Below are positions 16,832-26,175 of a DNA stretch of 64,000 bases, in pieces. Below the pieces are notes generated by a model that searched no databases, was not told the origin of the DNA, and saw only the letters and a list, made by a program, of their open reading frames with translations. Position 1 is the stretch's first letter; each line of letters opens with the position of its first letter. The position numbers and the translations under genes were made by a program. The DNA is taken from the NCBI RefSeq assembly GCF_003003885.1, contig NZ_PVWN01000008.1, forward strand, positions 1 to 64,000, given 5' to 3'. This DNA comes from Chlorogloea sp. CCALA 695. GTDB lineage: Bacteria; Cyanobacteriota; Cyanobacteriia; Cyanobacteriales; Chroococcidiopsidaceae.

Positions 16832-18517
16832 ATGGCAGAACAATTTCCTTGGCTAACTACAATAATTTTGCTACCTGCAATAGCGGCATTACTAATTCCA
16901 GTATTACCTGACAAAGACGGCAAGCGGGTAAAATGGTATGCAGTAGGAGTAGCGATCGCAGATTTGATTTTGATATGCTATGCCTTTTGGCAGAACTACG
17001 ACCCCAGTAACGCAACTTTCCAACTAGCAGAAAGTTATGCTTGGATACCTCAATTGAAACTTAATTGGGCTGTTTCTGTCGATGGGTTATCAGCACCTTT
17101 AGTTCTTTTAGCCGGATTTGTAACAACCCTAGCGATTTTTTCAGCTTGGCAAGTTGACCGCAGACCCAAACTCTTTTATATGCTGATGTTGCTATTATAT
17201 TCAGCGCAGATTGGAGTTTTTGTTGCTCAAGACTTACTACTGTTTTTTATCATGTGGGAAGTCGAACTCGTTCCGGTTTATCTACTTATTAGTATTTGGG
17301 GTGGTAAAAAGCGTCGTTACGCCGCCACAAAGTTTATTATTTATACTGCCGCAGCTTCTATTTTTATTCTTGTAGCTGCCTTGGGGATGGCATTCTCTGG
17401 GGGTAGCGATGTTACTTTTGATATCGCCCAACTTGCCCTCAAAGATTATCCTCTCGCCTTAGAACTCGTTTTGTACGCAGGATTGATAATTGCTTTTGGT
17501 GTCAAACTGGCGATTTTTCCTATGCACACTTGGCTTCCAGATGCTCACGGGGAAGCCTCTACACCAGTATCAATGGTACTAGCAGGCGTACTCTTAAAAA
17601 TGGGTGGCTATGGATTAATTCGCCTAAATTTAGAACTTCTCCCCGCCGCCCATATTTACTTTGCACCGTTGCTGGCAATTTTAGGTGTAGTTAACATTAT
17701 CTACGGCGCGTTAAACTCCTTTGCCCAGACAAACATGAAACGTCGTCTTGCCTACTCCTCAGTATCTCATATGGGTTTTGTACTGCTGGGTATTGCATCC
17801 TTTACCGATATAGGAATTAACGGTGCGATGCTGCAAATGATTTCTCATGGTTTGATTGCCTCAGTATTATTCTTCCTAGCTGGTGTAACCTACGATCGCA
17901 CTCAAACAATGGTAATGAGTGAAATGTCTGGAATTGGTCAGGTAATGCCCAAGGTGTTTGCACTGTTTACAATTAGTGCTATGGCATCTTTAGCGCTCCC
18001 CGGAATGAGCGGTTTTGCTAGTGAAATCTTGATATTTGTTGGGGTAACAACCAGCGATATCTACAGTTCGACATTCTGCACGGTGACAGTACTTCTTGCT
18101 GCGGTTGGCGTAATTCTCACGCCAATTTATCTATTATCAATGTTGAGACAGGTATTTTACGGAACTGGTGCAGAACTTAACTGTAACCTGGATGATGATC
18201 AAGAACAAAATCAAGAAGATGAAGAATCTTGTTTTGGTACGGATTGCGTTCTTCCCAGTCAAGCGATTTACAGAGATGCAAGTTGGCGCGAACTATCAAT
18301 TGCGGCTAGTTTTATTGTTTTAATTGTTGGTATTGGCTTATATCCTAGATTTACAACGCAGATGTACGATGCAAAAACCGTTGCAGTTAACACTCAAGTT
18401 CGTCAATCCTACACCCAAATAGCTCGAACAAACCCCGGAATCTATGCAAATAGAACATTGGCATTTAAAAGAATCGCTCAAGTAGAAACAGCAGAGGTTT
18501 TAGGGATAGTTAAATAA
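16832..18517 (+). CDS. ndhD: NdhD, NDH-1 proton-pumping subunit (NuoM type)
   Basis: Antiporter-like membrane subunit of the cyanobacterial NDH-1 complex in thylakoids. The core has the conserved [18 protein letters not shown] with the key glutamate, [30 protein letters not shown] with its lysine, and [11 protein letters not shown]. The C-terminus holds a loop rich in D/E and the two cysteines of ESCFGTDC. This loop type is seen in NdhD1/D2 proteins used in respiration and cyclic flow, rather than in the CO2-uptake NdhD3/D4, but the subtype is inferred. Length 561. It stands alone without ndhF. Confidence 0.93.
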   Translation: MAEQFPWLTTIILLPAIAALLIPVLPDKDGKRVKWYAVGVAIADLILICYAFWQNYDPSNATFQLAESYAWIPQLKLNWAVSVDGLSAPLVLLAGFVTTLAIFSAWQVDRRPKLFYMLMLLLYSAQIGVFVAQDLLLFFIMWEVELVPVYLLISIWGGKKRRYAATKFIIYTAAASIFILVAALGMAFSGGSDVTFDIAQLALKDYPLALELVLYAGLIIAFGVKLAIFPMHTWLPDAHGEASTPVSMVLAGVLLKMGGYGLIRLNLELLPAAHIYFAPLLAILGVVNIIYGALNSFAQTNMKRRLAYSSVSHMGFVLLGIASFTDIGINGAMLQMISHGLIASVLFFLAGVTYDRTQTMVMSEMSGIGQVMPKVFALFTISAMASLALPGMSGFASEILIFVGVTTSDIYSSTFCTVTVLLAAVGVILTPIYLLSMLRQVFYGTGAELNCNLDDDQEQNQEDEESCFGTDCVLPSQAIYRDASWRELSIAASFIVLIVGIGLYPRFTTQMYDAKTVAVNTQVRQSYTQIARTNPGIYANRTLAFKRIAQVETAEVLGIVK

Positions 18518-18577
18518 AAAAGTCAAATCTTGCTGCTGTCAATATATAGCGATCATATAGGATTGGTAGACATTAAC

Positions 18578-18607
18578 TGTAGGGGCGCAATACCTTACGC
18601 CCCCACA
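18578..18607. repeat. GGGGCG/CGCCCC dispersed palindrome
   Basis: TGTAGGGGCG (18578-18587) and CGCCCCCACA (18598-18607) pair almost fully around a ten-base spacer, between ndhD and the helicase gene. This type is a frequent intergenic repeat in cyanobacteria. It may also end the ndhD transcript, but no U-run follows. Confidence 0.45.
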
Positions 18608-18663
18608 AGTTGGCAATTGATTTAGGATTGCTATAGATAACTTGAAATAGCAAGCAAACTTCT

Positions 18664-20982
18664 ATGAACCAAGGGTTAGAACCTCTAAGAATTCGCGCTA
18701 AGAATTACATTGATAACCAATTATCTACACTCCGGCAAGAAGCTTGTAACCAAATTGAAACCAGCCTTCGTCCCGGACAGCAGCAAATGGCACAATGGCT
18801 TGGTGGAGAAATGGCAGTTTCCGCCGTCCCTGGGGCGGGAAAATCTACGGGAATGGCAGCCGCAGCCGCCGTTGCGATCGCTCGTTATGGTCTTCACTCG
18901 CGCTATCAGCTAATTGTAGTCACTTTTACACGATCAGCAGCAGCAAATATTAAAGCCAAAATTCGCTACTATCTACAAAAAAAACTATCTTTACCACCCA
19001 CAGGGTTTAGCGTCCATACTCTGCACGGTTTGGCGTTAAATATTGCTAGTCGTTACCCCGATTTGGCTGGATTACAATTAGATAATTCTACTTTAATTAC
19101 CCCAAACCAAAGCCATCGCTTAATTCGTACTTGTGTAGAACAATGGATTGGGAGTAATCCAGGGCATTACTCTAAATTATTACAAGGGCGGCAATTTGAC
19201 GGAGAAGAAACCGAGCGCTTGCGCCGTCAATCGGTATTGCGTACCGAAGTATTACCCGGTTTAGCTCATAGTGTCATCCGCGAAGCCAAAAGTTCGGGAA
19301 TTTTACCCGCTACTTTGAGCCAAATTAGTAGTCAATCCGACGATGATTACAATATTTTGGAAATCGCTTCGGGATTGTACGAGCAGTATCAAAGCATTAT
19401 GCGATCGCGCGATCTAATCGACTACGACGATATGATTTTAGGCGCTCTGCGGGTGTTAGACAATGACAGAGCTTGTCAAATTGAACAAAACCAAGTTTTT
19501 GCAGTGTTTGAAGACGAGGCGCAAGACTCCAGCCAACTGCAAACTAGGCTACTTAAAATTCTGGCGGTTAATGAGGAGCATTCAACAAATTTAATTCGCG
19601 TGGGCGATCCTAATCAAGCAATAAATTCTACATTTACCCCAGCTGATCCGATTTATTTTCGCCAATTTTGCGAACAATGCGATCGCCAAGGACATCTAGC
19701 CACAATGGATCGAGCCGGACGTAGTAGCAAAATTATTATTGATGCGGCTAACTTTACTTTGGAATGGGTAAATCGTACTTATAAAAGTAATAAAGCTCCC
19801 TTTCGTGTCCAAAAAATTCACCCCGTAGACGCTGACGATCCCCAGAGCGATGCTAATCCCGCTCCTGGGGGTAAAGGGTTAGAACTTTATACACCGCGAG
19901 ACATTCACCACACCGCTAGTTTAATTGGCGATCGCGTAGTTAGTCTATTAACTGAACATAGCGATCGCTCTTGCGCGATTTTAGTTAGAGAAAATAAACA
20001 AGGTCAATGGTTAGCAGAAAAACTTGCACCTGTATGTCAAGAGCATGACATTAGTTTATATGAAGTCTCCGAGAGCGATCGCCGCTCTCACGTCCCGGCG
20101 GAGATTCTAGCCTGGTTGCAATTTCTTGATCGTCCCCATTCTCCCGATTATCTCAAAGCCGCTTTAGCTGTCCTTGTCCAACGTCAGCTAATCGAGCGTC
20201 AAGACCTCAACGCCTTAGCTTTACTTCCCGAACAATTTATCTATCCTACTCCTTTAGATCCACCTCTTAGGGAAGCCGCGATTAAACCGCGTAATTTGTG
20301 TCATCAATTGCTCCGCGCTCGTCTAGAATTGCCGCCTTATCAACTAATTTCCTTTTTGGCTTTAACTCTAAACTATGACGGAGCCGAACTTGCAACTGCC
20401 GATAAATTAGCTGAAAGAGTCGCCCAACAGACGACGGGTAATAGTTCCCTAGCGGCGATGCTAACGGTACTTAACGAAATAGTTAGCTCGGAAAGGTTTG
20501 AGCCTGTAGAAACTGATGCTGTGGAGGAACGTTTTACTCGTCCTGGTCAACTAACAATTATTTCTATGCACAAAGCCAAAGGGCTTGATTGGGACTATGT
20601 TTTTCTACCTTTTTTGCATGAAAATATTATTCCTGGTATCTTGTGGGTTCCGCCGCAAACGCATTTTTTAGGTGAATTTAGTTTGTCTGAAGTCGCCCGC
20701 GCTCAAATTCGCGCCCATCTTCACGGACAAGCCGTTTTACCAGATATTGCTCAAGCTTGGGAAGATGCCAAACAACTAAAAACCGCCGAGGAATTTCGCT
20801 TACTTTACGTAGCAATGACTAGAGCCAAACGCTTATTGTGGATGTCGGCGGCACAAAAAGCGCCTTTTATTTGGAGCAAACCCAATAGTTTAGATAATCG
20901 TCCGCCCTGTCCTGTTTTTCCAGCATTAAAGCGCCAATTTCCCTCTAGTGCGATCTCCACTGCATCGTTACAAGCTAAATAA
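18664..20982 (+). CDS. UvrD/Rep-like superfamily I DNA helicase
   Basis: A 772-residue ATP-dependent 3'-5' helicase-type protein. Motifs in order: Walker A VPGAGKSTGMAA (about 55-66), motif Ia VTFTRSAAANIKAKI, Walker B FEDEAQDSSQLQ (about 282-293), motif III GDPNQAIN, motif V ISMHKAKGLDWDYVFLP (about 635-651) and motif VI LLYVAMTRAKRLLW. All catalytic motifs look intact. The sequence is more divergent than UvrD or PcrA proper, so it is a cyanobacterial paralogue of unknown specific role. The N-terminal 40 residues before Walker A are extra. It is a single gene. Confidence 0.9.
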   Translation: MNQGLEPLRIRAKNYIDNQLSTLRQEACNQIETSLRPGQQQMAQWLGGEMAVSAVPGAGKSTGMAAAAAVAIARYGLHSRYQLIVVTFTRSAAANIKAKIRYYLQKKLSLPPTGFSVHTLHGLALNIASRYPDLAGLQLDNSTLITPNQSHRLIRTCVEQWIGSNPGHYSKLLQGRQFDGEETERLRRQSVLRTEVLPGLAHSVIREAKSSGILPATLSQISSQSDDDYNILEIASGLYEQYQSIMRSRDLIDYDDMILGALRVLDNDRACQIEQNQVFAVFEDEAQDSSQLQTRLLKILAVNEEHSTNLIRVGDPNQAINSTFTPADPIYFRQFCEQCDRQGHLATMDRAGRSSKIIIDAANFTLEWVNRTYKSNKAPFRVQKIHPVDADDPQSDANPAPGGKGLELYTPRDIHHTASLIGDRVVSLLTEHSDRSCAILVRENKQGQWLAEKLAPVCQEHDISLYEVSESDRRSHVPAEILAWLQFLDRPHSPDYLKAALAVLVQRQLIERQDLNALALLPEQFIYPTPLDPPLREAAIKPRNLCHQLLRARLELPPYQLISFLALTLNYDGAELATADKLAERVAQQTTGNSSLAAMLTVLNEIVSSERFEPVETDAVEERFTRPGQLTIISMHKAKGLDWDYVFLPFLHENIIPGILWVPPQTHFLGEFSLSEVARAQIRAHLHGQAVLPDIAQAWEDAKQLKTAEEFRLLYVAMTRAKRLLWMSAAQKAPFIWSKPNSLDNRPPCPVFPALKRQFPSSAISTASLQAK

Positions 20983-21150
20983 CTGATTAAAAACAAACAT
21001 TTGAATTAGATTGTCATCTGCCTAAAGACTCAATGTAGTTCCTAGGTTATAGACGTACATTAAGCCATCAACATTTTTAACAGTAGTAAAACCGATTGCT
21101 CCTAGTAGTCATAAAAATCTAAAATGTGACGTTGTTTCACAACTATTAGT

Positions 21151-23373
21151 ATGACCGAAGTAAAAGAGGGTGAATGGCAAGTTTCACGAGTTCTATTTAA
21201 ATATTGGCAGCGTACCCCGCCATTTGTCCGATATATCTGGGTGGTAACAATTTATTTGGTTGCTTGGGGGATTCTAGACAGTATAGCTCTAACCTTTGAA
21301 ACCGCACCAGAAATCTCTGTTTGGTCTCCAGCTTCAGCCCTCGATATCGTTCTCATCCTTGCTTTTGGCTGGAAATATAGCTTTGCGCTATTGCTGAGTG
21401 CGTTTATCCATAACCATTTTATTACTGGTCGAAACATTGATTGGGTGGCACTGCTGATCTTGGAATTAATGGTAACGCTAGGGTATGGCGGCGCTTGCGC
21501 TTTCCTATTGTATAAACTGCGAATTAACCCCCGTTTGCGGCAACTGCGGGATGTAACTTGGTTTTTAGCGATCGCCGTTTTAATTGCACCATTAATTGTT
21601 GCGCTGTTACAAGCAGCAACCTTTGCTTACTTTGAGGTTGTACCTTGGTCTAAATATTTAATAAATACCTTGCATTACTGGGCAGGAGATGCAACGGGTA
21701 TTACTATGCTTACGCCGTTTTTATTAGTCTTGCTCCGCAAGTTCCCCTGGATTTGGGCGATCTCCGAAAATGAAGCACCAGCTAGAGAGCATAAAATACT
21801 GCCTGCCTGCCGAAAAATTCCCCTATTTCTGGTAGAAGGTTTAGCTCTAAGCTTAGGGATTTGGGTTGCCTATAGTTCTCGTCCGGGGAATAATTTGGAC
21901 TATACCTATTTTGTGTTTTTACCCTCAATCTGGATTGCTTTAAAGCATGGTTTTGAGCGGGCGACTGGGACGGTCTTGTTTATCAACGTTGCTGTGGCAT
22001 TTTTGGTATGTGCTACCTTTGGTAAATCTAACGTAGTTGCTTTGCAATTTGGCTTGATGGCAATTACGCTGACCTGCTTGCTATTAGGTGGAATAGCAAG
22101 CAATCGCCAGCAAACGGAAAAAGCCTTACGAGATTCTGCCGCACAGTTGAATTACAGCGCTTTCTACGATGTACTGACAAGTTTACCCAATCGCGCCTTA
22201 TTTAGCGATCGCCTAAAACGAGCTTTTGAGCATGGCAAACAAGTCCCTAATACTTTATATGCGGTACTTTTTATTGACTTAAATCAGTTCAAGGTGGTTA
22301 ACGATAGCCTCGGACACACCTTTGGCGATCGCTTACTAATTGCCATTGCCCGTAAACTAGAAACTTGCCTTCGTCCTAGCGATACCATTGCCCGTTTAGG
22401 AGGAGACGAATTTACAATACTACTAGAAAGTCTTACCGATGTCAGCGACACAATTCGCGTTGCCGAACGTATCCAGGCAGCATTAGCTTTACCTTTCGAG
22501 CTTGAAGGACAAGAAGTATTCGCTACTGCTAGTATTGGCATTGCTTTAAGCGTCACAGGATATCTCTTGCCTGATGATATTCTCCGCGATGCGGATATTG
22601 CTATGTATCGTGCCAAGCAATTGAAGACGCGCTACGAGATATTTAATACCGCCATGCACATTAGAGCCGTTGCCCGTTTGCAGATGGAAACAGAACTACG
22701 TCGAGCGGTCGAACGTCAAGAATTTTTGGTTTATTACCAACCCCTCGTCTCCCTAGTAACGGGGAGGCTTTCAGGTTTTGAGGCTTTGGTTCGCTGGCAA
22801 CATCCCCAACACGGTATCCTTGCTCCTGCTAAATTTATAGTCTTAGCCGAAGAAACTGGGCTGCTTAACCCCATTGACCAGTGGGTAATGCGTGAAGCCT
22901 GCCGCCAAATGCAACAATGGCAAGAGCAAATTCCTACTAATCCACCCTTGCTAATTAGTACCAATTTGGGTAACAAATTGTTTTCTCAACCCAATTTGAG
23001 CCAGCAAATTAGCCAAATTTTGACCGATACAAGCCTAGATGCTATTAGCCTTAAGTTGGAGATTACCGAAAACGTTTTAGCAGAAAATGACGAATCAACA
23101 ATTGCCACGCTCTTGCAAATTAAAGCTTTAGGAGGCCAGTTATCTATTGACGACTTTGGTACGGGATATTCATCCTTAAGCCGTTTGCACTGTTTTCCCA
23201 TTGATGAATTGAAGATTGATCGTTCGTTTGTCAGTAAAATAGGCATTAGGAGCAACTTAGAGATTACCGAAACTATTTTGACTCTTGCCCAAAAACTTGG
23301 CATGAGTGCGATCGCCGAAGGAATCGAAACGGCGGAGCAACTAGCCCGTCTTAGAGAACTTAATTGCCCGTAG
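21151..23373 (+). CDS. MASE1-GGDEF-EAL c-di-GMP protein, EAL domain truncated
   Basis: An N-terminal MASE1-type sensor of about eight membrane helices (residues 20-310) is followed by a GGDEF domain with intact RLGGDEF (about 414-420) and an inhibitory-site RxxD five residues before GGDEF. An EAL domain from about 505 follows, with EALVRW, LEITENVL, DDFGTGYSSL, KIDRSFV and AIAEGIETAEQL all present. The ORF ends at TAG 23371-23373 immediately before the last EAL motif (QGYxF), so the conserved glutamine and the end of the barrel are missing. The lost segment is still readable in another frame (23385-23450). Cyclase activity may remain; phosphodiesterase activity is doubtful. Confidence 0.9.
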   Translation: MTEVKEGEWQVSRVLFKYWQRTPPFVRYIWVVTIYLVAWGILDSIALTFETAPEISVWSPASALDIVLILAFGWKYSFALLLSAFIHNHFITGRNIDWVALLILELMVTLGYGGACAFLLYKLRINPRLRQLRDVTWFLAIAVLIAPLIVALLQAATFAYFEVVPWSKYLINTLHYWAGDATGITMLTPFLLVLLRKFPWIWAISENEAPAREHKILPACRKIPLFLVEGLALSLGIWVAYSSRPGNNLDYTYFVFLPSIWIALKHGFERATGTVLFINVAVAFLVCATFGKSNVVALQFGLMAITLTCLLLGGIASNRQQTEKALRDSAAQLNYSAFYDVLTSLPNRALFSDRLKRAFEHGKQVPNTLYAVLFIDLNQFKVVNDSLGHTFGDRLLIAIARKLETCLRPSDTIARLGGDEFTILLESLTDVSDTIRVAERIQAALALPFELEGQEVFATASIGIALSVTGYLLPDDILRDADIAMYRAKQLKTRYEIFNTAMHIRAVARLQMETELRRAVERQEFLVYYQPLVSLVTGRLSGFEALVRWQHPQHGILAPAKFIVLAEETGLLNPIDQWVMREACRQMQQWQEQIPTNPPLLISTNLGNKLFSQPNLSQQISQILTDTSLDAISLKLEITENVLAENDESTIATLLQIKALGGQLSIDDFGTGYSSLSRLHCFPIDELKIDRSFVSKIGIRSNLEITETILTLAQKLGMSAIAEGIETAEQLARLRELNCP

Positions 23374-23388
23374 GGGCAATTAAGTTCT
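23355..23388. repeat. Perfect 15-base inverted repeat at the premature stop
   Basis: AGAACTTAATTGCCC (23355-23369), a four-base loop GTAG and GGGCAATTAAGTTCT (23374-23388). The left arm is ordinary EAL coding sequence (ELNCP). The right arm replaces the codons where family members have Q-G-Y. The stop codon TAG lies in the loop. Confidence 0.93.
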
Positions 23389-23450
23389 TCTCCAAACCAT
23401 TGCCCAGTCAAGCCGCAGAGGAATTAATTATTTCTAAACCGCAGTGGTAA
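23385..23450 (+). pseudogene. Out-of-frame remainder of the EAL domain
   Basis: In the frame one base off, this stretch reads FFSKPLPSQAAEELI and seven more residues, then TAA at 23448-23450, abutting the last base of the convergent era gene. FxSKPL is the sequence that normally follows QGY at the end of EAL domains, so this is the original C-terminus of the upstream gene. Confidence 0.8.
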
Positions 23451-24434
23451 CTATTCTTCAACCCGATAACCTAATTCTGCTAAACGAGTCCGCGATTGCC
23501 GCCATTTAGGTTGAACTTTAACAAATAATTCTAAATGCACTTTGCCAGCAATTAATTTTTGAATTTGCTCCCGTGCCGCGCTACCAATGGCTTTGAGCAT
23601 ACTTCCACCTTTGCCAATTAATATCCCTTTTTGGGAATCGCGTTCAATATTTATAGTGGCGAATACACGAGTAATAGTTGGTTCTTCTTCAACTTTTTCA
23701 ATAGCGATCGCCACAGAGTGCGGCACTTCTTCACGAGTTAAAAGTAAAATCTGTTCGCGGATAAGTTCCCCCATAATAAACCGCTCTGGCTGGTCTGTAA
23801 CTAAATCCGGCGGGTAATAATAAGGGCCAACTTCAAGTTTTTCAATTAACAACTGCTGCAATCCTACTAATCCATCACCTGTTAAAGCCGAAAACTTAAC
23901 CATTTTCCATTGGTTAGCCTCAGTAACTCGAGCATAAGTAGTATCTAACATTTGGGCATCGGCGGCTGGTTGCGTGTCAATTTTATTGATGCCTAAAATA
24001 ACTGGAGTTTTGCTGTGACTGAGGATATCGACAATATAGCGATCGCCTCCTCCAGCTTCCACCGCTCCATCTACCACAAACAACACTACATCAACCGAAT
24101 CAATGGCAATTCTGGCGTTTTGTACTAATACTTCTCCTAATTGATGGTGGGGTTTATGAATTCCTGGCGTATCAACAAAAATTAATTGTGCTTCAGGAGT
24201 AGTTAAAATGCCACGTAAGCGATTGCGCGTTGTTTGGGCAACCGGGGAAGTAATGGCGATTTTTTGCCCGACTAAATAATTCATCAGCGTTGATTTGCCG
24301 ACATTCGGGCGACCAATAATGCCAATAAATCCTGACTTAAAACCCGCAGGTGCTTGGGGAATAGTTGCTATTCCCGATAAGTCTAAAATATTGCTTTGAT
24401 TAGGTATTTGAGAATCGATATTATTTTCTAACAT
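23451..24434 (-). CDS. era: Era GTPase, 16S rRNA/30S maturation
   Basis: Essential-type GTPase that binds the 3' end of 16S rRNA in 30S assembly. G1 GRPNVGKSTLMN, G3 DTPGIHKPHHQLGE and G4 NKID lie in the N-terminal domain. A KH domain ends the protein (ILIGKGGSMLKAIGSAAREQIQ, then LFVKVQPKWR). It has 327 residues from the ATG at 24434. A TTG at 24452 would add six residues; the ATG is preferred. It converges with the GGDEF-EAL gene with no spacer to that gene's ancestral stop. Confidence 0.96.
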   Translation of the reverse strand: MLENNIDSQIPNQSNILDLSGIATIPQAPAGFKSGFIGIIGRPNVGKSTLMNYLVGQKIAITSPVAQTTRNRLRGILTTPEAQLIFVDTPGIHKPHHQLGEVLVQNARIAIDSVDVVLFVVDGAVEAGGGDRYIVDILSHSKTPVILGINKIDTQPAADAQMLDTTYARVTEANQWKMVKFSALTGDGLVGLQQLLIEKLEVGPYYYPPDLVTDQPERFIMGELIREQILLLTREEVPHSVAIAIEKVEEEPTITRVFATINIERDSQKGILIGKGGSMLKAIGSAAREQIQKLIAGKVHLELFVKVQPKWRQSRTRLAELGYRVEE

Positions 24435-24496
24435 AATTTTGTAGCGAGGCAATGATCGGGAAACTAAATAAAAGTTGCAATTTCCTACAATTTGCC

Positions 24497-24580
24497 TATC
24501 TTTCAGTTTAATGTACTGCCGTTAAGTGACGTACTCCACACACTGACCTGAGTACAGATGTGGGCTTCTCAGCGAATCTT
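24497..24580 (-). ncRNA. Likely right end and omega-RNA (reRNA) 3' part of the TnpB element
   Basis: Immediately after the tnpB stop, the minus strand reads GAAGCCCACATC..., then a stem made by CCACA (24536-24540) and TGTGG (24559-24563 on the plus strand), then GGAGTACGTCAC. This layout is characteristic of cyanobacterial IS200/IS605-type right ends, where the tnpB 3' end and the right end form the omega-RNA scaffold. The exact 3' boundary, and so the guide start, cannot be fixed from one copy. Confidence 0.55.
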
Positions 24581-25753
24581 CTATGAAGACATTGACTGAG
24601 CTTTAAGACCGTGCGCCCCACGGTTCCTTATATTTATAGCAGCGTTCAAATCCCTACACAAACTGGTGTGGCATACAGGACAGTTATGCATTCTCTGGGA
24701 TAGCGGCTTTTTAACTTTGTGACCACAGTTAGAACATTCTTGGCTTGTACCATTTGAATTAACAGGTATTACCTTCAAGCCAGCATTTTCGGCTTTGTTT
24801 GAAAGTATTGAAATAAACTGTCCCCATCCGGCATCATTAATACTTTTAGCCAATCTTGTTTTAGCAAGTCCCTTGATATTCAACTTTTCAACAGCTACGA
24901 TATCGTACTTATCAAGCACTGTTTTAGCTATTTTAAAGTGAAAATCTTTTCTAGTATCACCAACCTTTTTATGCCTGATTCCCAATTGTTTAATTGCTTT
25001 CTTGCGACGGTTAGAACCTTTTTTACGACGTGATACTTTACGTTGTGCTGACTTTAATTTTCGTTCAGCTTTACGTAGATACTTTGGCGCAGCAATTCGG
25101 GTATTGTCAGAAGCAACATAAAAATCTATTAAACCTACATCAATACCAACAATATTATCAGCGTCAAAATTAGGATTAATAGTTGTAACTGCCTTATCAT
25201 CAAGACTTAGAGTCACATAGTAACCATCGGCTTTTTTAGTGACAGAGGCAGTCTTGATATCAAAACCGTCAGGTATTTGACGATGAACAATAACTTTTAT
25301 ATCACCTATTTTTGATAATATAATTTTGTTACCGACAAACTGATGAAGTTTGAATTGTGGGTAAGTGAACGTTTTGTATCGTCCTTTAGCTTTAAATCTC
25401 GGTCTACCAGATTTTTTGCCGTTAACATCACCTTTTAACCATCGATCAAAAGTTATCTCAACCTTTTTAGGGACTTCCTGCAAGACTTGAGAATGGATGT
25501 TTTTGTACCAAGGTCTATTTATTTTTAAATGAGTTAATGATGCCTTTTGCTTGTAGTAGTTTGGTTGTTCTTTTAACTCTGGCAAGTAGCAAATCAAAGG
25601 GTATCTATCAATAGGGCAACGATTCATTTCATACCAGTCAACCCTTTGAGCAAGCAAATAATTATATTGGTAACGCAACATTTCAAGTGTGTTATCAATT
25701 TTCTCAGCTTGTTCTTTGTTTGGTTTGATTTTGTATTGGTATGAAATTCGCAT
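24581..25753 (-). CDS. tnpB: TnpB (IS200/IS605 OrfB) RNA-guided endonuclease
   Basis: RNA-guided nuclease of IS605/IS1341-type elements, relative of Cas12. The split RuvC triad looks intact: Asp in GIDVG, Glu in VAVEKLNIKGL and Asp in CRDLNAA (residues 205, 289 and 368 counted from the ATG at 25753). The zinc ribbon has CSNCG and CPVC. An N-terminal OrfB helix-turn-helix domain is present. A GTG at 25762 is possible, but AGAAGG is better spaced for the ATG. No TnpA (Y1 transposase) is nearby, so the element would depend on help in trans for movement. A small divergent ribbon-helix-helix-like ORF lies 57 bases upstream. Confidence 0.94.
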   Translation of the reverse strand: MRISYQYKIKPNKEQAEKIDNTLEMLRYQYNYLLAQRVDWYEMNRCPIDRYPLICYLPELKEQPNYYKQKASLTHLKINRPWYKNIHSQVLQEVPKKVEITFDRWLKGDVNGKKSGRPRFKAKGRYKTFTYPQFKLHQFVGNKIILSKIGDIKVIVHRQIPDGFDIKTASVTKKADGYYVTLSLDDKAVTTINPNFDADNIVGIDVGLIDFYVASDNTRIAAPKYLRKAERKLKSAQRKVSRRKKGSNRRKKAIKQLGIRHKKVGDTRKDFHFKIAKTVLDKYDIVAVEKLNIKGLAKTRLAKSINDAGWGQFISILSNKAENAGLKVIPVNSNGTSQECSNCGHKVKKPLSQRMHNCPVCHTSLCRDLNAAINIRNRGAHGLKAQSMSS

Positions 25754-25810
25754 TTGTTTCACCTTCTTCTAGGAAAATGATAACATAAAGTAACGCCAGT
25801 GGGGGACAGA

Positions 25811-25954
25811 ATGAAAATAAAAAGGTTAAACGTTAGACTTTCTGATAGGAGATATTACAAGCTTCAGGCTTGTGCTGCTACTACGGATAAAACTATTACA
25901 CAGTTGCTTGAAGATTGGATAGATAGCTTACCAGTGGAAAAGAAAATAAAATAA
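25811..25954 (+). CDS. Small ribbon-helix-helix-like protein, divergent from tnpB
   Basis: 47 residues from the ATG at 25811 to TAA at 25952-25954: MKIKRLNVRLSDRRYYKL, then QACAATTDKTITQLLEDWID, ending in a basic tail. The opening beta strand (RLNVRLSD), followed by two helices with the D-K-T-I-T-Q-L-L pattern, fits the MetJ/CopG fold of small DNA-binding regulators. It shares the upstream region with tnpB, so it may control tnpB or be an antitoxin-like passenger. It is too short for most gene finders. The assignment is by pattern only. Confidence 0.62.
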   Translation: MKIKRLNVRLSDRRYYKLQACAATTDKTITQLLEDWIDSLPVEKKIK

Positions 25955-26042
25955 ATATTTTGGGAAAAACTCAACTATTACCTTTATTTGTTCATGCTAT
26001 GCATAAAAACAATAAAGCCAATGCTTCGTTTTTCCCGCGCAT

Positions 26043-26126
26043 TCATCCCGCGCTCCTAAGAGTGAGCCGTAGGGCTTCTGCTGTTTCAGCTAATAGTACA
26101 TCAGTTAAGATGGCTCGTGGGTTAGT
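26043..26126 (-). pseudogene. Relic of a second tnpB 3' end
   Basis: The minus strand encodes ...TDVLLAETAEALRLTLRSAG followed by TGA (26043-26045), preceded within eight codons by an in-frame TAA. This resembles the C-terminal tail of many cyanobacterial TnpB proteins (..LAE..EALRLTLRSAG). It differs from the tail of the intact tnpB nearby, so it derives from another element. The overlapping sequence would be the remnant of that element's guide-RNA scaffold. Confidence 0.55.
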
Positions 26127-26175
26127 TTAGGTATTTGCTTAGGGAGCAATAAAAGAGACGCAAGCTTCGCGCCTC

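Larger units (their letters stand above)
24497..25970 (-). mobile_element. TnpB-only IS200/IS605 (IS1341-like) element, approximate limits
   Basis: The unit comprises tnpB, its right-end hairpin and the divergent 47-codon ORF. The limits are approximate: the right end is judged from the hairpin and GAGTACGTCAC motif, the left end is only assumed to lie beyond the small ORF. It sits between era and a histidine phosphatase gene, next to a relic of another tnpB. Confidence 0.55.

Noticed and set aside
23355-23388. Palindrome as an ordinary terminator for the GGDEF-EAL gene
   Set aside because: The stem lies within the coding region, is not followed by a U-run, and the true C-terminus continues after it in another frame.
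22284-23411. Minus-strand ORFs opposite the GGDEF-EAL gene
   Set aside because: Antisense frames of conserved domains with no family resemblance.
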